A DNA stretch of 64,000 nt from Vibrio tubiashii (GCF_028551255.1 NZ_CP117030.1:1240001-1304000), one strand, 5' to 3'; numbered from the stretch's first letter, positions 37,076 through 47,323 are shown. Numbers and translations: made by a program. The notes: generated by a model from the sequence alone, not told the origin.

Positions 37076-38420
37076 AGCCACTTCCTTGCTGTTTACTAAT
37101 TTTTAAACTCAGACCGTCAATGGCCTCAACTATGACAATATCTCCACGAGAGAAACTGTCATCACCATGCGCAGCCCAGCGCTCACCCGCTATATGCACA
37201 TAACCTTCCGCTGTAAAGCTGTTTTCGACAACCGCTTGCTGACCAATCAGGTATTCGACGCCACTCACCACCTGACTTTGTCTAAGCTGCAATACTCTGC
37301 GTAAAACAAACACAACAAACGCTGCTGATAGCACCGCAATGGAATAGATAAGATTTAACGAGACTTGTAGCTCAGGTAGATCACTTTCAATGAGGAATAT
37401 CGAACCTAAGACGAAAGCAATGACACCACCAAAGCCTAAAATGCCGAAACTTGGCATAAGCGATTCAGCCACCAATAGACCTATGCCTAGCAGAATTAAA
37501 CCCATTCCGACGTAGTTCACTGGCAACATCTGAAAAGCGTAAGTTGCAATAAGTAGACAAATCGCACCGACGACACCAGCCACGCCAAACCCAGGGCTGT
37601 AAAATTCTAGCAACAAGCCATAGATACCGATCATCATTAAGATATACGCGATGTTCGGATCGGTGATAGTAGAGAGAAACTGATGGCGCCAATCCGGTGT
37701 TTTATACTCGACTTGTGCCCCAGCAGTTGCTAACGGAGTGTTTGTATCATTTAGGCTAACAGTTAGCCCATGAGATTGGATAAGGAGTTGTTCAGGGGTG
37801 TCTGCAATAAGATTAATCACATTTTGCTCTAACGCTTCACTTGATGAAAGTGTGGCAGCCTCTCTAACCGCTTTTTCCGCCCACTCTGCATTCCTACCTC
37901 GCAGCTGCGCCAGCGATCGGATATAAGCAATAGAGTCATTAAGCATTTTCTTTTCCATTGCCGAAGGCTCATTTGGCGCCTCATCGGATTTTTCTGGGCT
38001 CGCTCCACCTATGCTTACTGGAGTCGCCGCTCCCAATGTGGTCGCAGGTGCCATTGCTGCAATATGGCAAGCATACAGAATAAATGTACCGGCACTGGCA
38101 GCGCGCGCGCCTTGAGGGTAGACCAAACACAAGATAGGAATTTTTGAGGCGAGGATCGATTGGTTGATCTCTCTAAGGCTGCTGACTAGGCCACCGGGAG
38201 TATCGATTGTCAGCACGAGAGCGGAGATATTGGGGGTTTGGTTTGCTAAAGTAATTTCTTCAATCACGTAGTCCCCCACAGCAGGGCCGATTGCTCCGCT
38301 GATATTAATAACAGGAACCACCTTGGTCGCATGAGGCGCCGGCTCACTTGAGCTAAAAACAGATGGTCCTGACAAGAGTACAAAGCAAAACATAAGTGCT
38401 TTGACAATCCGCAAGGGCAT
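37053..38420 (-). CDS. NfeD-family membrane serine protease (long form)
   Basis: Membrane protein of 455 residues: a signal peptide, an N-terminal ClpP-like protease domain (about 35-240) with the catalytic serine in [13 protein letters not shown], about five membrane segments (about 245-370), and a C-terminal NfeD OB-fold domain (about 385-455). Homologous 1510-type proteases cut the C-terminal region of their partner stomatin, which is the overlapping gene here. The operon is thus a membrane quality or microdomain unit; the physiological role is not fixed. Confidence 0.9.
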   Translation of the reverse strand: MPLRIVKALMFCFVLLSGPSVFSSSEPAPHATKVVPVINISGAIGPAVGDYVIEEITLANQTPNISALVLTIDTPGGLVSSLREINQSILASKIPILCLVYPQGARAASAGTFILYACHIAAMAPATTLGAATPVSIGGASPEKSDEAPNEPSAMEKKMLNDSIAYIRSLAQLRGRNAEWAEKAVREAATLSSSEALEQNVINLIADTPEQLLIQSHGLTVSLNDTNTPLATAGAQVEYKTPDWRHQFLSTITDPNIAYILMMIGIYGLLLEFYSPGFGVAGVVGAICLLIATYAFQMLPVNYVGMGLILLGIGLLVAESLMPSFGILGFGGVIAFVLGSIFLIESDLPELQVSLNLIYSIAVLSAAFVVFVLRRVLQLRQSQVVSGVEYLIGQQAVVENSFTAEGYVHIAGERWAAHGDDSFSRGDIVIVEAIDGLSLKISKQQGSGYDGTNNH

Positions 38421-38545
38421 CTGACTTCCCCATTTTTCAGTCTATTATCAGTTTAGACTATTTAACTCGAATTAATATTGGCGCTTGATGTTCAGCCAAA
38501 CAAAAATGGAGAGCCGAAGCTCTCCATTCAAACATTGTAGCGAGA

Positions 38546-39364
38546 CTACTTCTTAATTGGCGTGTAGCCGTACTCTTCAATCAAAGATTTTGCTTGGCTG
38601 CTGTTTAAGTAATCAATAAATGACTTAGAGTCTTCATCAACTTTGTCAGGGTTGTATAGAACAAGGAAAGGGCGAGATAATTCATACTGACCCGTAGCGA
38701 TTGTTTTGTTGCTCGCTTCTACCCCTTCAAACTGGATCGCTTTGATTGAGCTATCCACTGAGCCTGTAGAAACAAAACCAATCGCTTGCTTATTGTGGTT
38801 AACAATCGTCTTCACCATGCTGTTGCTGTTTACCACTAGGTTATCTGGGTTAATATCTGACACAAGACGACTATTAATGATTTTCGTCAATCCCATCAAG
38901 CTTTCAAAGCTGTAACGCGATCCAGAAGAAGCTTCACGCGTGACAACCGCGATTTTTTGATCGTTTCCACCTAGCTGTTTCCAGTTAGTAATCTTTCCTT
39001 TGTAAATATCAAACAGCTGCTCACGAGTGACATTTTCAATCGGGTTAGATTTATTCACCACCACTGCCAATCCATCAAAAGCAATTGGCTTAACCGTGAG
39101 AGATTCATCTTGCTCACTTTCTGTTAGGTAACGAGAGCTCATACCTACATCAGCGACACCTTTCTTAACCAACGTAATGCCTGCCGACGAACCGATGCCC
39201 TGAACCGCTACGTAGCTGTCTGGGTGAGTGCTGTTGTAATCTTCTGCGAGCACATCCATGACACGAGCTACCGAAGTCGAGCCTGAAACATTCACCTCTT
39301 TAGCCAACGTTGGCACTGAAAACAGTGATGTAGATAAAAGTGCAGCCAACGCAACACGAACCAT
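38546..39364 (-). CDS. pstS: periplasmic phosphate-binding protein PstS
   Basis: High-affinity phosphate receptor of 272 residues with a signal peptide ending in TLA. Phosphate-site motifs are seen: VSGSTSVARVMDVL, GIGSSAGITLVKKGVADVGMSSR and TREASSGSRYSFE. No pstC, pstA or pstB gene is next to it, so it must work with a permease coded elsewhere. GGGGAG stands before the ATG. A PHO box with a well-spaced -10 lies about 65 bases upstream, so it should belong to the PhoB regulon. Confidence 0.92.
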   Translation of the reverse strand: MVRVALAALLSTSLFSVPTLAKEVNVSGSTSVARVMDVLAEDYNSTHPDSYVAVQGIGSSAGITLVKKGVADVGMSSRYLTESEQDESLTVKPIAFDGLAVVVNKSNPIENVTREQLFDIYKGKITNWKQLGGNDQKIAVVTREASSGSRYSFESLMGLTKIINSRLVSDINPDNLVVNSNSMVKTIVNHNKQAIGFVSTGSVDSSIKAIQFEGVEASNKTIATGQYELSRPFLVLYNPDKVDEDSKSFIDYLNSSQAKSLIEEYGYTPIKK

Positions 39365-39428
39365 AATAAACTCCCCACTAATAGATGTGACTGGTTATAA
39401 CTAAACAGCGCTATGTTATTGCGGTTAG

Positions 39429-39446
39429 ATGACATTTTTGTGAAAG
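39429..39446 (-). promoter_or_regulatory. PHO box of pstS
   Basis: On the minus strand the 18 bases read CTTTCACAAAAATGTCAT; 14 agree with the PhoB consensus of two CTGTCAT-type direct repeats. Ten bases later comes TAACAT, a good -10 for a PhoB-activated promoter. Confidence 0.85.
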
Positions 39447-39542
39447 CCTATGCAGACAATGAAATATCTAGTACATACTATGCTTAGGTTAGAGAAGTGT
39501 AACCTATTGCACAGATACTCATATTGTTGAAGCGAGAGCGTC

Positions 39543-39896
39543 ATGGGGCTAGTGAGTTTACTACAACGTCAAGTCGAGAGCAGAGCGGAGCTTATCTGTA
39601 AGCAACGCAATCAAAGTACGCCTGCTGAATTGGGCAAAGCAAGCTTTGAAACCATGAACAATGGCGTCATTTTTATCAAGCAGCACTTTTTGCTTGATTC
39701 GAGCCATTGCAATTACATGAATCCAATCGCGAAAGTGGCGTGGAACGGCGATCTAAATCAATGGCAGCTGTTTATGCCACAAGAAACGGATAGTGAGCAG
39801 TGGGTGCCCTACCCATATTTAGCTCAAAGTAGCGACCTAACCGCTATTATGCGCGAAATCGATAAAGACCCGAAAGAGATGTTTTGGCAGAATTAG
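39543..39896 (+). CDS. DUF3024-type small protein
   Basis: Cytoplasmic protein of 117 residues with features I associate with DUF3024 (FIKQHFLLDSS..CNYMNPIAKVAWNGDLNQWQLFMP, ending in a short acidic tail). Function unknown. No signal peptide or membrane segment. The ribosome site is weak (GCGAGAG). It stands alone, divergent from pstS and tail-to-tail with the outer-membrane protein gene. Confidence 0.7.
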   Translation: MGLVSLLQRQVESRAELICKQRNQSTPAELGKASFETMNNGVIFIKQHFLLDSSHCNYMNPIAKVAWNGDLNQWQLFMPQETDSEQWVPYPYLAQSSDLTAIMREIDKDPKEMFWQN

Positions 39897-39926
39897 GAGA
39901 GCAAGTGCTCTCCTATCACTATTGTT

Positions 39927-40544
39927 CTAAAACTTGTAAGTCGAACCAATGTAGAAAGAACCCATCCCCAGGGTATGTTCCGTGGTTTTCTTGGTTAACG
40001 AATCTTCAACCTCAGCAGCAAACGCATCGACTTCATAGCCTGCTCTAACCGCCCAACCATCAAACATTGCAGGTGCATACTCAAGGCCGAGTCCTGCGCG
40101 TACAGCAAACGTACTTGAAGATTTGTTGTTCAAATAGGCTGTCGCCCCCGCATTTCCCACATCCCAGCTAACAATACCTGCGCCAATTACCCCGTAAGGT
40201 CTAAGGCCGTTGTCAAAGGTATAACCTAAATTGGCTGCCACCATAAGAGACTCACTGTCCATCGTCAGCGCCTTAGTGTTAGACAATTTGGTGTTTGCCG
40301 TGCCGTACTTTGTGTACTGAGCTTCAATCGCAGCGATCTTGTTAAACTGATAGCCACCAATCAGCTTGAATGATGCTCCATCTGTTTCAGTCGAAGTCGC
40401 GCCATCAGTAACACTTTTGCCAAATCCATCATCGTCGTAGCTCGTATCACCGATACCCGCACCAATATAAAAACCATCAACTTTCTGAGCTGCAAATGTC
40501 GGTAGCGCGACAAGCGCTGCAAGTAAAACAACCTTTTTCATCAT
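39927..40544 (-). CDS. outer-membrane beta-barrel protein (OmpA-like small barrel)
   Basis: Exported protein of 205 residues with a signal peptide (KKVVLLAALVALPTFA) and an eight-stranded barrel pattern: DGFYIGAGIGDTSYDDDGF at the start, FKLIGGYQFNKIAAIEAQY, NLGYTFDNGLRPYGVIGAG and a C-terminal FYIGSTYKF that ends in Phe. No peptidoglycan-binding domain follows the barrel. Two ATG codons stand at the start. Function unknown; proteins of this size are often adhesin, stress or phage-receptor barrels. Confidence 0.82.
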   Translation of the reverse strand: MMKKVVLLAALVALPTFAAQKVDGFYIGAGIGDTSYDDDGFGKSVTDGATSTETDGASFKLIGGYQFNKIAAIEAQYTKYGTANTKLSNTKALTMDSESLMVAANLGYTFDNGLRPYGVIGAGIVSWDVGNAGATAYLNNKSSSTFAVRAGLGLEYAPAMFDGWAVRAGYEVDAFAAEVEDSLTKKTTEHTLGMGSFYIGSTYKF

Positions 40545-40710
40545 TCTTACCTAATATTCCCTAATGAATAAAATCGGTTACAAGCTATAGGAATATCCAA
40601 TAAGCGTCTTTATGCGAAATGTATAGAATTGTCGGCACTTTGTAATCACAGCACAAATGCTAATCAAGAAAGTATTTTCAAAACAGATAACGCACCTCTA
40701 GTTGGCGCAA

Positions 40711-40738
40711 CAAAAAAGGCGCTGTAATAGCGCCTTTT
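40711..40738 (-). terminator. intrinsic terminator of rnb
   Basis: AAAAGGCGCT and AGCGCCTTTT form a 10-bp stem with a GTAAT loop, T-rich on the minus strand. Confidence 0.9.
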
Positions 40739-40763
40739 GGGGTAACTCTAATGAGTTGATTCG

Positions 40764-42767
40764 TTACTCTGCTGAGGTTTCAGCTTCTGTCGCTGTCTTC
40801 ACTTCTTCAAAGATTTGTGTCGGCTTGGCGACTAGGCTGCGGTTCTCCTGATTTACGTCAGTCAGAACCACCTCTAGCACATCGCCTAAGCGGTAAGTCA
40901 CTTCTTTGTCGATTGAAACCGTACCATTTTCACCATTGCACTCAAGGCGCTCTTTGTTGGCTAAGATGAGTGAGCCTGGGATAAATGCCGCAGCGCCATT
41001 TTCAATCAAACGGATACGCATACCAGCACGGTTGATATCAAAAATCTCACCGTTGAACTTGGTCTCTTTAGCAGGTTCATCTGCAAGGGTGCGAGCATAC
41101 AACCAATCACCAACATTGCGCTCAGCAATCTTGTGGTGCTTGCGATGAATCGCTAATTCTTCACCGACACTATCATCGGCAGTCTGCACTGGTTCTTTGC
41201 CTAAGATGTGCGCTTTAAGCATACGGTGGTTGATCATATCGCCATATTTACGAATTGGTGATGTCCACGTCGCGTATAGGTCAAGACCCATTGCATAATG
41301 CGGTAGAGGCTGGTTACCAATTTCGCTGTAAGCTTGAGCCTTGCGGATGCGGTTATCTAGGTAAGACGTTTCTTGGCTTCCCAACCAACGACGCAGCGCC
41401 GCAAACCCTTCTAGAGTCGCGATGGATTCAGCGGTAAACGGCAGTTCACCTTCTGGGTTTACCAGATTGACGACATCTTCGATCTTTTCCGGTTTGAAAC
41501 CTGCGTGAGTGTTAAACACACCCGAATTAAAGCTTGATTGCAGCGTTTTGCCTGCACAAATGTTTGCTGTAATCATCGCCTCTTCTACTAGGCGGTTAGC
41601 GCTACGACGCATGTCTGCATGAATAGCGACAACATCGTTATCTTCACTCAGTTCAAATCGGTAGTCTGGACGGTCAGGGAAAACGACCGCATGAGTTTCA
41701 CGCCACTCAGCACGAGCACGTGAAAAATCATACAGGTCACGAACGATCTCTGCGATTTCTTCACTTGGTTGCCAAGCATCTGAACTGCCATTTTCAATCC
41801 AATCGGAAACATGGTCGTAAGCCAAGCGAGCATGAGATTTAATGTTGGCAGCGAAGAACTTAATGTCATCACCGATAACACCCTCTTTCGTCACCGTCAC
41901 ACTACAACATAAAGCTGGGCGTGCTTCACCCTCAATCAATGAACATAAGTCATCGGCGAGGTCACGTGGAAGCATTGGAATATTTCTACCCGGTAGATAG
42001 ATGGTAAAACCACGCTCGCGCGCCACTTTGTCCATATCACAATCAGGTGTGATGTAGGCAGTCGGATCGGCAATCGCAATCGTCAGTTCAAAATCACCAG
42101 ATTCTGTCTTTTTAGCATGCAGCGCGTCATCCATATCTTTGGTTGACTCGCCATCAATGGTCACAAACGGAACGTGTGTCATATCGATGCGTTCAAGATC
42201 AGCGTCGTCTTTTAGCTCCCAGCTATCTAATCCTGCTGGTTCGCTATTTGGCAGATCATTTTGCGCCAAGGTTACCCACCAAGGTGCTATCTTGTCGTCT
42301 GCATCAGTAATTTTGTCGCTGATTTCGACAAAGAAGCCATTATCACCCTTAAGTGGATGACGAATAAGGTGTGCAACCACCCAATCACCCTCTTTAAGAT
42401 CATCACTCTTGATGCCTTTACGTGTCTTAGCTTTTAAAGATAACTTTTTAAGTTGAGGATGGTCTGGTGTAACGTTCAGCTTGCCTTTGAATAGTTTAAC
42501 TCTGCCAATAAAACGGTTAAGCCCTTGTTCAAGTAGCTCTTCTGGTTCAGCTTGCTCGCGATCTTTCTCTGTACGAATGATCGCTTTTACCTTGTCGCCG
42601 TGCATACATTTTTTCATGTACGGAGGTGGGATAAAGAAACTTGTCTTACTATCCACTTCAAGGAAACCAAAGCCTTTCTCTGTCGCTTTGATTGTGCCTT
42701 CTTTTTTAGGCAGGGTTTCTTGGATTTGCTGCTTAAGTTGAGCCAGTAAAGGGTTATCTTGAAACAT
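40764..42767 (-). CDS. rnb: exoribonuclease II
   Basis: Processive 3'-5' exoribonuclease of 667 residues. The order is two N-terminal cold-shock domains ([13 protein letters not shown]...FFIPPP in the first), the RNB catalytic domain (about 190-540) with the acidic metal site in [10 protein letters not shown] and [13 protein letters not shown], and a C-terminal S1 domain (about 560-650). Length is close to E. coli RNase II (644). It degrades mRNA to short fragments. It is divergent from the deaD helicase gene, so two RNA-decay functions share one regulatory region. Confidence 0.94.
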   Translation of the reverse strand: MFQDNPLLAQLKQQIQETLPKKEGTIKATEKGFGFLEVDSKTSFFIPPPYMKKCMHGDKVKAIIRTEKDREQAEPEELLEQGLNRFIGRVKLFKGKLNVTPDHPQLKKLSLKAKTRKGIKSDDLKEGDWVVAHLIRHPLKGDNGFFVEISDKITDADDKIAPWWVTLAQNDLPNSEPAGLDSWELKDDADLERIDMTHVPFVTIDGESTKDMDDALHAKKTESGDFELTIAIADPTAYITPDCDMDKVARERGFTIYLPGRNIPMLPRDLADDLCSLIEGEARPALCCSVTVTKEGVIGDDIKFFAANIKSHARLAYDHVSDWIENGSSDAWQPSEEIAEIVRDLYDFSRARAEWRETHAVVFPDRPDYRFELSEDNDVVAIHADMRRSANRLVEEAMITANICAGKTLQSSFNSGVFNTHAGFKPEKIEDVVNLVNPEGELPFTAESIATLEGFAALRRWLGSQETSYLDNRIRKAQAYSEIGNQPLPHYAMGLDLYATWTSPIRKYGDMINHRMLKAHILGKEPVQTADDSVGEELAIHRKHHKIAERNVGDWLYARTLADEPAKETKFNGEIFDINRAGMRIRLIENGAAAFIPGSLILANKERLECNGENGTVSIDKEVTYRLGDVLEVVLTDVNQENRSLVAKPTQIFEEVKTATEAETSAE

Positions 42768-43231
42768 CTATCTTGTTTTACCGAGTAAGTAACCGAAAAA
42801 TTGCGCCCACTATATCACCGAGCCCTTGCCCCTGCTAGCGTAGAAGCATGACAATCTGGTGTTTAACGAACAATTCAATCAGTTAGCAATCCCCTAGATT
42901 TGTGCATAAATTTCGCACCCAATGCATCTAGATGAACAAGAACTACACAAAAATTCTCATATCAGGAAAAAATTGTGATGAAATTCAATTTTTTCTAGCT
43001 TTTTTTGTGCTTTTAGGGAATAATCCGCCCCCTCATATTGGTGGCCCCCTTCTGTTCATAGAATTTTTAGATGAACAGACAGTAAATAACACCAATATCT
43101 CTTACGTCCCTAGTGGCTTGATGCGATTTACGACTTTTCCGCATCTGAACGGAATCAGCTCTCAACTGGATTGGTATTGGAATTGGTAGAGCTCGTGGGA
43201 CCTTTTGTTGACATTATATAGTAGGATCCCA
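42768..43231 (+). promoter_or_regulatory. structured leader region of deaD
   Basis: 464 bases between rnb and deaD without a convincing gene. Two nested perfect stems are visible: ATATTGGTG (43035-43043) with CACCAATAT (43090-43098), and inside it CTGTTCAT (43052-43059) with ATGAACAG (43071-43078). A third stem GATGCG / CGCATC joins 43120-43125 with 43140-43145. Long structured leaders are known for deaD/csdA of E. coli, where cold, small RNAs and CsrA act. The rnb promoter must also be here. Confidence 0.7.
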
Positions 43232-45178
43232 ATGACAGATTCTGTAATTCAGTTTAGCGATCTAGCGCTTAACGACTCTATCCTTTCAGCTCTTGATGGT
43301 ATGGGTTTTGTTTCACCAACTCCAATTCAGGCTGCTGCTATCCCGCACCTATTGGCTGGTAAAGACGCACTAGGTAAAGCTCAAACTGGTACTGGTAAAA
43401 CTGCAGCTTTCTCTCTACCTCTTCTAAACAAGCTAGACCTTGCACAGCGTAAGCCTCAAGCAATCGTACTTGCTCCAACTCGTGAACTAGCGATCCAAGT
43501 AGCGGCTGAAGTTAAGAACTTAGGTCAAAACATCGCTGGTCTTAAAGTTCTTGAGATCTACGGTGGTGCATCGATTGTTGATCAAATGCGCGCTCTGAAA
43601 AACGGTGCTCACATCGTTGTTGGTACTCCGGGCCGTGTTCAAGACCTTATCAACCGTGATCGTCTACACCTAGACGAAGTACACACATTCGTTCTTGATG
43701 AAGCGGATGAGATGCTAAACATGGGCTTCGTTGATGACGTAACTGAAATCATGGAGCACGCGCCTGAATCAGCACAACGTGTTCTATTCTCTGCGACTAT
43801 GCCTCCAATGCTTAAGAGCATTGTTGAGCGTTTCCTACGTGATCCAGAGACAGTAGACGTTGCAGGTAAAAACCACACTGTAGACAAAGTAGAGCAGCAG
43901 TTCTGGGTTGTTAAAGGTGTAGAAAAAGACGAAGCAATGTCTCGTCTTCTAGAAACTGAAGAGACTGACGCGTCAATCGTATTCGTACGTACTCGTCAAG
44001 ACACTGAGCGCCTAGCGGATTGGCTATGTGCACGTGGCTTCAAAGCTTCTGCACTGCACGGTGACATTCCTCAGTCTCTACGTGAGCGTACTGTTGATCA
44101 CATCAAACAAGGTGTTATCGACATTCTAGTTGCTACTGACGTTGTAGCACGTGGTCTTGACGTTCCACGTATCACGCACGTATTCAACTACGACATCCCA
44201 TTCGATGTTGAGTCTTACATCCACCGTATCGGCCGTACAGGTCGTGCTGGACGTAAAGGTAAAGCGATCCTTCTAGTTCGCACTAACCAACTACGTATGC
44301 TTCGCACTATTGAGCGTGTAACTAAGTCATCAATGGAAGAGATTCAACTTCCACACCGCGACAAAGTTGCAGAAGCTCGCGTAGCAAAACTTGGTGCAGA
44401 GCTTGAAGCAGATAAAGAACACAAAGCACTAGAGAAGTTCTCTGAGCTAGTTGAAAAACTACAAGAATCTCTAGAGCTAGACGCGGCAACACTGGCTGCT
44501 ATTCTTCTTAAGCGTCAGCAAGGTAAGCGCCCACTATTCTACATTGGCGAAGACCCAATGATTGAAGCGATTGAGCGTGACAAGCAGCGTCGTAAAGAGC
44601 GTCGTGAAGGCGGCCGTGATGGTCGTGGTCGTGACCGCAACTTCAACAACCAAGACTGGGATACATACCAGCTGCAAGTTGGTCGTGAGCAAGGCGTTCA
44701 GGTTAAAGACATCGTTGGCGCATTGGCAAACGAACTTGGCCTAGTTAAAGGTTCAATCGGTGCGATTAAACTAGCTCAAGGCGAAACTTACGTTCAGCTA
44801 CCAAAAGCAATGTCTTCTGAGACAGCTAACAAGCTACGTAAACTACGCATTCGTCAGAAAGAAGTTGGCGCAGTAGTGTGTGACTTTGATGATTTCCGCG
44901 AGCCTCGTGGTCGTCGTGATGGCGGTCGCCGTGACGGTGGACGTCGCGATGGTGGCGGTTACCGTGGTAATCGTGATGGCAACCGCGAAGGCGGCTACCG
45001 TGGTAACCGTGACGGAAACCGCGAAGGTGGCTACCGTGGCAACCGTGAAGGCGGTCGTGGTAATCGCGAAGGTGGTCGTCGTGATGGCGAGCGTCGCTTT
45101 GACCGTAACCGTGGTGGAGATCACCGTGGTAACTACCGTGGCGAACGTGGCCATGGTCGTGGTAACCGCGAAGATTAA
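43232..45178 (+). CDS. deaD: ATP-dependent RNA helicase DeaD/CsdA
   Basis: DEAD-box helicase of 648 residues used in ribosome assembly and mRNA decay, mainly in the cold. Q-motif and Walker A (AQTGTGKT), PTRELA, DEAD, SAT and HRIGRTGRAGR are all intact in the first 370 residues. A dimerisation-like helical part and the DeaD RNA-binding domain (about 475-555) follow. The last 80 residues are Arg/Gly/Asp/Asn repeats. AGGAT before the ATG fixes the start; an upstream in-frame ATG has no ribosome site. It has a long structured leader and a strong terminator. Confidence 0.95.
   Translation: MTDSVIQFSDLALNDSILSALDGMGFVSPTPIQAAAIPHLLAGKDALGKAQTGTGKTAAFSLPLLNKLDLAQRKPQAIVLAPTRELAIQVAAEVKNLGQNIAGLKVLEIYGGASIVDQMRALKNGAHIVVGTPGRVQDLINRDRLHLDEVHTFVLDEADEMLNMGFVDDVTEIMEHAPESAQRVLFSATMPPMLKSIVERFLRDPETVDVAGKNHTVDKVEQQFWVVKGVEKDEAMSRLLETEETDASIVFVRTRQDTERLADWLCARGFKASALHGDIPQSLRERTVDHIKQGVIDILVATDVVARGLDVPRITHVFNYDIPFDVESYIHRIGRTGRAGRKGKAILLVRTNQLRMLRTIERVTKSSMEEIQLPHRDKVAEARVAKLGAELEADKEHKALEKFSELVEKLQESLELDAATLAAILLKRQQGKRPLFYIGEDPMIEAIERDKQRRKERREGGRDGRGRDRNFNNQDWDTYQLQVGREQGVQVKDIVGALANELGLVKGSIGAIKLAQGETYVQLPKAMSSETANKLRKLRIRQKEVGAVVCDFDDFREPRGRRDGGRRDGGRRDGGGYRGNRDGNREGGYRGNRDGNREGGYRGNREGGRGNREGGRRDGERRFDRNRGGDHRGNYRGERGHGRGNRED
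44905..45171 (+). repeat. RGG/RDGG-type repeat tract in the 3' end of deaD
   Basis: The DNA encodes repeated units RRDGG, YRGNRDGNREGG and RGNREGG. Related 15- and 36-base units recur with silent changes. The tract gives open frames on other strands that are not genes. Confidence 0.9.
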
Positions 45179-45199
45179 TCACCTCTGCTAGCAAGCATT

Positions 45200-45230
45200 A
45201 AAAAAGGAGCCAAATTTGGCTCCTTTTTTT
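45200..45230 (+). terminator. intrinsic terminator of deaD
   Basis: AAAAAAGGAGCCAAA and TTTGGCTCCTTTTTT form a long palindromic stem with a T-run. It could act in both directions. Confidence 0.93.
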
Positions 45231-45271
45231 GTCCGTTGATTTTGCGCTGCTTCAACCAAACTCTTGATACA

Positions 45272-45303
45272 AAAAAGCCATTTGGCAGAAGCAAATGGCT
45301 TTG
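45272..45303 (-). terminator. intrinsic terminator of the second DEAD-box helicase
   Basis: AAAGCCATTTG and CAAATGGCTTT form an 11-bp stem with a GCAGAAG loop, followed on the minus strand by six T. Confidence 0.9.
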
Positions 45304-45318
45304 TTAGATTAACTCTGA

Positions 45319-46650
45319 TTATTCGCTATCAGGTTTAGGCGGCGTTTTCTTCTTAGGAATAAACACGCTATCACCCACTGCCACATTCTGGTGGAAGCTC
45401 TTGTCACGCTTGACTGGTTTCTTAGTTGATTTTTTCGCTTGCGGCTTGGCATTCTTAGTCGCTTTGCCCTTGTTACGGAAATCAGGTTTACGTGGCTTCA
45501 AGCCTTTAAACTTGCCTTTTAACCCTTCAAGCTCAGAGAAGTTTAAGTCTTGTTGTAAATAAGCCTCTACACGCTTAAAACTATCCCAGTCTTTAGGGCC
45601 TACCAGAGAAACGGCGTCACCTTTATTACCAGCACGGCCTGTACGACCTACACGGTGAACATATTCTTCAGTGTGCTTTGGCATGTCGAAGTTAACGACA
45701 TGGGTAACGTTAGCGATATCTAGCCCACGAGAAGCAACATCTGTTGTGACCAGTATTTTGAACACAGCACGCTCAAACTGACTCATGATGGTATTGCGTT
45801 GAGTCTGGTTTAAGCTACCGCTAAGCGCGATTGCTTTAAGTTTCTTCTCGTTAAGCTTTTCTGTTAAACGTTCTGTATCGACACGCGTCGCAGTAAAGAT
45901 AATCAGCTGTTTGTATTCTGCTTCTTCTAGAATGCGCTCTAAGATTGCTTCTTTATGATCAAGATGATCACACAGGTAGAACTTCTGAGTAATGTCAGTG
46001 TGCTTTTCTGTAGCCGCGCCAATTGCAATACGTTTTGGAGCATCTAGCATCTCCATTGCAATATCGTTAACTTCAGCATGGTCTAACGTTGCAGAGAACA
46101 TCAACGTTTGACGGCGGCGGTGTTTAGCAGCGTTGTGAATACGGCGCAGTTCAGGTGCAAAACCTAGATCGAGCATACGGTCAGCTTCATCAAGCACAAG
46201 AGTTTCGAGGCCATCTAGAAATAGAGAGCGATGCTCAAGGTGATCAGCTAAACGTCCAGGTGTAGCGACAATAAACTTAGGGTAACGACGTAGCGCTTTA
46301 ACCTGATCGTTAAAGTTTTCACCACCAACAATTAGGGTCGCGTCATAAGACAATCCACCTAACATCGAACGCAACTCACCATACACTTGCTTTGCAAGTT
46401 CACGGGTAGGAGCAAGAATCACTGCGCGCGGGTCTTTTGCAGAGAATGCTTTGTTTTTTAGCGACTTGTGCAGCATAGGCAATACAAAAGCTAGTGTCTT
46501 ACCAGAACCTGTCTTTGAAGACGCCAACAGATCTTTACCAGCAATCGCGACAGGTATCGCGCGCTGTTGAATTTCTGTCGCCTTCTTAAAGTCAAAGTGC
46601 TTCAAGTTCTTTAGTAAGCGATTGTCTAAACCTAAATCTTTAAAGTGCAA
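45319..46650 (-). CDS. DEAD-box RNA helicase (RhlE/SrmB-like)
   Basis: Helicase of 443 residues. The motifs SSKTGSGKT, PTRELA, DEAD (in VLDEADRML), SAT and HRVGRTGRAGN are present, with a short basic C-terminal tail rich in Lys and Pro. SrmB, RhlE and related helicases help ribosome assembly and RNA decay; I cannot choose between them. I place the start at a TTG preceded by GGAG at good spacing (giving MHFKDLGLDNRL, the start I remember for Vibrio homologues), not at the GTG 36 bases upstream. It lies tail to tail with deaD. Confidence 0.88.
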   Translation of the reverse strand: MHFKDLGLDNRLLKNLKHFDFKKATEIQQRAIPVAIAGKDLLASSKTGSGKTLAFVLPMLHKSLKNKAFSAKDPRAVILAPTRELAKQVYGELRSMLGGLSYDATLIVGGENFNDQVKALRRYPKFIVATPGRLADHLEHRSLFLDGLETLVLDEADRMLDLGFAPELRRIHNAAKHRRRQTLMFSATLDHAEVNDIAMEMLDAPKRIAIGAATEKHTDITQKFYLCDHLDHKEAILERILEEAEYKQLIIFTATRVDTERLTEKLNEKKLKAIALSGSLNQTQRNTIMSQFERAVFKILVTTDVASRGLDIANVTHVVNFDMPKHTEEYVHRVGRTGRAGNKGDAVSLVGPKDWDSFKRVEAYLQQDLNFSELEGLKGKFKGLKPRKPDFRNKGKATKNAKPQAKKSTKKPVKRDKSFHQNVAVGDSVFIPKKKTPPKPDSE

Positions 46651-47006
46651 AGTATTCTCCAATTGGTTACACAGCGTTGTCACCACAGCTCAAATGGCTT
46701 CGTACAACACGAATTATTCTAAAAACAGGCTATGATAACTGGATTCACTCTAAGAGGATAGAGATCACAGAAAATATTCTTTTGCCCTTACTTTTACTCT
46801 AAATGTCAGCTCTATGTCTCTTACATCTATTGCTCTCACCAATGAGACGTAGCTCAACTAATTTGATAATTACTTAAATTCTTGGGTTTTTTTGACTTTT
46901 GCTGGCTTTAGCAAGCGTAGAATTAGGGCTACACTGATTGACGTCACTATACGATAAAAAGGTATAGGGCACATTATTGATACTTATTTATGCAAGGAGT
47001 TCTCTC
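46651..47006. other. intergenic region between the helicase and lpp
   Basis: 356 bases without a gene, holding the promoters of both neighbours. A TTGACG at 46938-46943 with a TATAGG about 19 bases later is one lpp promoter candidate and TTGACT at 46892 is another; I cannot decide. Confidence 0.5.
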
Positions 47007-47255
47007 ATGAACAAAATGTTGATCGCAGCTGCAGCATCTTCTGTTCTTCTACTAGCGGGTTGTGCGTCTGGTCCAGACGAAGCGACAACGGCGAAAATGG
47101 ATGAGCTAAGCAATCAAGTAAGCCAACTGAGCCAAGATGTTCAAGCGCTACAATCTGAAGTACGTAAGTCTGGTGACTCTGCGATGGCAGCACAAGAAGA
47201 AGCGGCACGTGCAAACGAACGTATCGACAACATTGCTCAGTCTTACACTAAGTAA
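47007..47255 (+). CDS. lpp: murein (Braun) lipoprotein Lpp
   Basis: Small outer-membrane lipoprotein of 82 residues. The signal ends in the lipobox LLAGC (Cys19). The mature part is a heptad coiled coil (MDELSNQVSQLSQDVQALQSEV) that forms trimers, and the C-terminus is YTK: the terminal lysine is the residue that L,D-transpeptidases link to peptidoglycan. AAGGAG before the ATG fixes the start. A very strong terminator follows, as expected for an abundant monocistronic mRNA. Confidence 0.93.
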   Translation: MNKMLIAAAASSVLLLAGCASGPDEATTAKMDELSNQVSQLSQDVQALQSEVRKSGDSAMAAQEEAARANERIDNIAQSYTK

Positions 47256-47323
47256 GTCAAAGTTTTGATGCTAGTCGTTAATTATCAATAACTTAACTGA
47301 CCACAACAAGTCAAATGGCGATG

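Noticed and set aside
42932..43189. Plus-strand open frame of 85 codons before deaD
   Set aside because: It coincides with the nested stems of the deaD leader and lacks a ribosome site; better explained as untranslated RNA.
44826..45194. Long His/Asp/Gly- and Thr/Val-rich frames on other frames of the deaD 3' end
   Set aside because: They are shadows of the RGG repeat; low complexity only.
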